DNA of 11,055 nucleotides. Origin: CAZMVU01 sp964569295. GTDB taxonomy: Bacteria; Hydrogenedentota; Hydrogenedentia; Hydrogenedentales; JAGMZX01. The DNA is taken from assembly GCA_964569295.1 (NCBI GenBank), contig CAZMVU010000166.1, positions 1 through 11,055 on the forward strand, read 5' to 3'. This document shows positions 9,114-11,055 of this stretch, one piece after another. A program made the position numbers and the translations under genes. The notes below the pieces were generated by a model, which had not been told where the DNA came from, did not search any database, and saw nothing but the letters and a program-made list of their open reading frames with translations. Numbering within the stretch: the stretch's first letter is position 1; each line of letters starts with the position of its first letter.

Positions 9114-10919
9114 ATGCGTATTCTCAATAAACCTTCGCTCGTTCTTGTATTTGCGGTTGCAGCAACACTTTTTTCGCAACCGCTATGTGCAGCAGGAGCA
9201 GCCCTGCCGGCATCGGCCGTTACTTCAGCACAGGGGCCGGGGACCACAGGTGAAACCACTGATAACGTCCAGCTAGCCGGTGAAGATCGCCCATTAAAGA
9301 TTGTACACATCTCTTCGGAAGCACACCCGGCTGTTAAGATAGCGGCCCAAGCATGCGCCGGGTTGTGGAATCGCGAATCCGGCGGCTCCGTCTTCACGCG
9401 CATGAATGAAAAAGACGCCCACTGGATGGCGGAACTTTCGCTCGAGGCCGGCGAAATGATGAACGCCGGTGATTTCGTGCATGCCTCTATGACGCAATTC
9501 CCGCGGTGCGTGCGGTACTCCTACGCGGAACAGCAGGAATTACTTCCAAATATCCTGACAATTGGCGCGGTTCTCGGAGCCATACCGGTCGCCGTGGAAA
9601 TGGATGTGCCATGTGAAAACATTGTTTTTGACGCCACTGTCGTGTTGAAGGACTACGATACCCCGTATCTCGCAACAAAGTACGTCTATGAAAACTTTGT
9701 GAACGAAACTACCGGACTCGCCATGCTCAACCCGGGATATCCAACAAGGGGTGAAAAGGTTTGGAACCCCGAGCTTAGCGGGGACATGAATCCGGTTATG
9801 ATCGATTTCGTGTTCTCTGAGAAGCTCTTTACCATGTTCCTGGTGAACGGCTGCATTAAATGCACGTGGGAGCATGACCTCCTGAACGACATTGTCAGCG
9901 TCAATCCCTGGCCCAAGCCCATTGGGGTTTATGGGTACGCGAATTATTGGATGGTATTCGGCGGATACCTTTTCGAAGCGCAGACCTTGTGCGCCCGGCC
10001 ACGAAACATGGGGGCTATCCCCACCAGCGTCAACAACCTTTCCTTCTTCTCGACACGTCGAGAGCCGATTACGGAGCCCGATGATCTCAGGGCAAACGAA
10101 TTAGAGGGTATTGACTATAACCCCGGCAAGACTTATGTGGCCTTTATCGTGGGTGACGGAGACAATATCGCGTTTATGCTGGGAATGCGCGTGGCGTGGT
10201 TGCGTCAGCGGGCCGAGGCCTGTCGTGGGGGAGATAATTCATGCCCGCCGCTGACCTGGACCATTTCTCCGCACCTGGCACGCATCGCGCCTGATGTCCT
10301 TCAATGGTACTATACAATGGGCCGCGAAACCGGCAATGATTACTTCATGCTCCCGCCCAGCGGCCATCTGTATGCGTATCCATCATCCTTGGATGACAAA
10401 ACCATGCAGGACAAATTCGTCGAGGCCACGGAAGCTGATGCCCGCCTGCTCGGAACCCAAAGTACCGTTCACTGGGAGGCCTTTTGGGAGTGGCGATATG
10501 CTGAGAATTCATTCCTGCCGAAGTACGCAGGCACGGACGCGGGCATCAAAGGCGTGTTTCCAGTCAACGTGCCATACATGTTTCCGACGGGCACGTGGAA
10601 ATCCAATCAGTTCTTCAAGCTGATCGATGGCCAGGAGCGCGGGAAAGTCGTATTATTCCGCCCGAGGCAATGGAGGGGGGTTCATGGTAATGGTATATTC
10701 ATGGATAAGGCGTTTTACGTAAGTCCAGAAGAGATGGCCAGCGAACTGGGCGCGTATCCGAGGGGAACCGTAACGGCGATTTACATGACCAGCGACGGTG
10801 GACTCAATCTAAACAACTCTGTCATGGAGCTGGTCAAAATGCTCCCCGAACACGTTCGTCTTGTCAGTGCCGACACCGCTGTCGAACTCGCTCTTGAAGC
10901 GTCTAAGGCAAATAATTGA
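9114..10919 (+). CDS. GxGYxYP-family putative glycoside hydrolase, secreted
   Basis: The 601-residue protein has a signal peptide (hydrophobic core about 8-20, cleavage near 26). An N-terminal region with a VHISSEAHPAVKIAAQACAGLWNR-type opening and VLGAIPVAVE (153-162) fits the GxGYxYP N-terminal domain. The C-terminal domain has FIVGDGDNIAFML (344-356; GDGDN 347-351), ISPHLARIAPDVLQWYY and PPSGHLYAYP (414-423), the family signature region (PF14323). The signature reads GHLYAYP, so its second Gly is Leu419. The family is thought to be a glycoside hydrolase on structural grounds, but I know of no proven substrate. The gene follows the fucosidase by 15 bases and is probably co-transcribed and translationally coupled with it. 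Its base composition is lower in G+C than the fucosidase gene (hand counts 40-55% against 63-65% in sample lines), hinting at a different origin. Confidence 0.9.
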   Translation: MRILNKPSLVLVFAVAATLFSQPLCAAGAALPASAVTSAQGPGTTGETTDNVQLAGEDRPLKIVHISSEAHPAVKIAAQACAGLWNRESGGSVFTRMNEKDAHWMAELSLEAGEMMNAGDFVHASMTQFPRCVRYSYAEQQELLPNILTIGAVLGAIPVAVEMDVPCENIVFDATVVLKDYDTPYLATKYVYENFVNETTGLAMLNPGYPTRGEKVWNPELSGDMNPVMIDFVFSEKLFTMFLVNGCIKCTWEHDLLNDIVSVNPWPKPIGVYGYANYWMVFGGYLFEAQTLCARPRNMGAIPTSVNNLSFFSTRREPITEPDDLRANELEGIDYNPGKTYVAFIVGDGDNIAFMLGMRVAWLRQRAEACRGGDNSCPPLTWTISPHLARIAPDVLQWYYTMGRETGNDYFMLPPSGHLYAYPSSLDDKTMQDKFVEATEADARLLGTQSTVHWEAFWEWRYAENSFLPKYAGTDAGIKGVFPVNVPYMFPTGTWKSNQFFKLIDGQERGKVVLFRPRQWRGVHGNGIFMDKAFYVSPEEMASELGAYPRGTVTAIYMTSDGGLNLNNSVMELVKMLPEHVRLVSADTAVELALEASKANN

Positions 10920-10974
10920 GGGTGCAGTTCTTCTACTACCGATGTTTTGGTTCCATCGTGCCAGTTGTGAGCAA

Positions 10975-11037
10975 GCAAAACGGGACTGACACAAGCGAGT
11001 GAGTCCCCGAGCGAGACGGGTCTGTCCCTTGTTTTGC
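10975..11037. repeat. Large inverted repeat with alternative foldings
   Basis: GCAAAACGGGAC (10975-10986) pairs with GTCCC-TT-GTTTTGC (11024-11037), with a two-base bulge, and continues as GAC/GTC after one mismatch. The arm GGGACT (10982-10987) can instead pair with AGTCCC (11002-11007), and AGAC/GTCT (11014-11023) forms a small inner hairpin. A direct repeat AGCGAG occurs at 10994 and 11010. It lies 55 bases after the GxGYxYP stop. It may be a REP-like element or contribute to transcription termination; no run of T follows the stem, which argues against a standard terminator. Confidence 0.65.
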
Positions 11038-11055
11038 GGCCTTGGAGAAAAGCGT

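Overview
The window looks like a piece of the chromosome of a GC-rich, glycan-degrading bacterium. My best guess is Candidatus Hydrogenedentota, Lentisphaerota or a related PVC-type lineage. That guess rests on the secreted protein joined by long Gly-Glu linkers, the GEVED and CHRD domains, the dense set of secreted carbohydrate-active enzymes, and intergenic DNA packed with short REP-like repeats. It is an inference from gene style; there is no rRNA or other phylogenetic marker here.

Left half, all on the minus strand. A long secreted protein (start 2140) runs off the left edge after at least 713 codons. It has an N-terminal GEVED-type domain, a (GE)10 linker, a cysteine-containing middle region, a CHRD domain and a (GE)19 linker. 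A 478-base gap separates it from a probable two-gene unit transcribed leftward: a ceramidase-family protein (6201-4792), then a heparinase II/III-like protein (4700-2619), 91 bases apart. In both enzymes a residue central to catalysis in characterised relatives appears changed. The heparinase has Ile306 where a Tyr is expected, and the ceramidase-like protein has GDIN where the serine-nucleophile motif is expected.

Centre. A divergent intergenic region of 536 bases (6202-6737) holds two perfect 8-bp hairpins, four tandem copies of a GC-rich repeat arranged in a 75-base higher-order period, and a heptamer microsatellite of eight perfect units. A candidate extended -10 promoter for the rightward genes comes last.

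Right half, plus strand. A complete GH95 alpha-L-fucosidase-type enzyme (6738-9098) is followed 15 bases later by a GxGYxYP-family putative glycoside hydrolase (9114-10919), whose ribosome-binding site overlaps the fucosidase stop codon. The second gene is visibly lower in G+C than its partner. The window ends in non-coding DNA with a large inverted repeat that can fold in more than one way.

Together the four enzymes, all with apparent export signals, suggest extracytoplasmic breakdown of a fucosylated and possibly uronate-containing host or algal glycan. No transporter, sulfatase, SusC/D pair or regulator gene is visible here, so the pathway cannot be closed from this window. No tRNA, rRNA, CRISPR array or transposase was seen.
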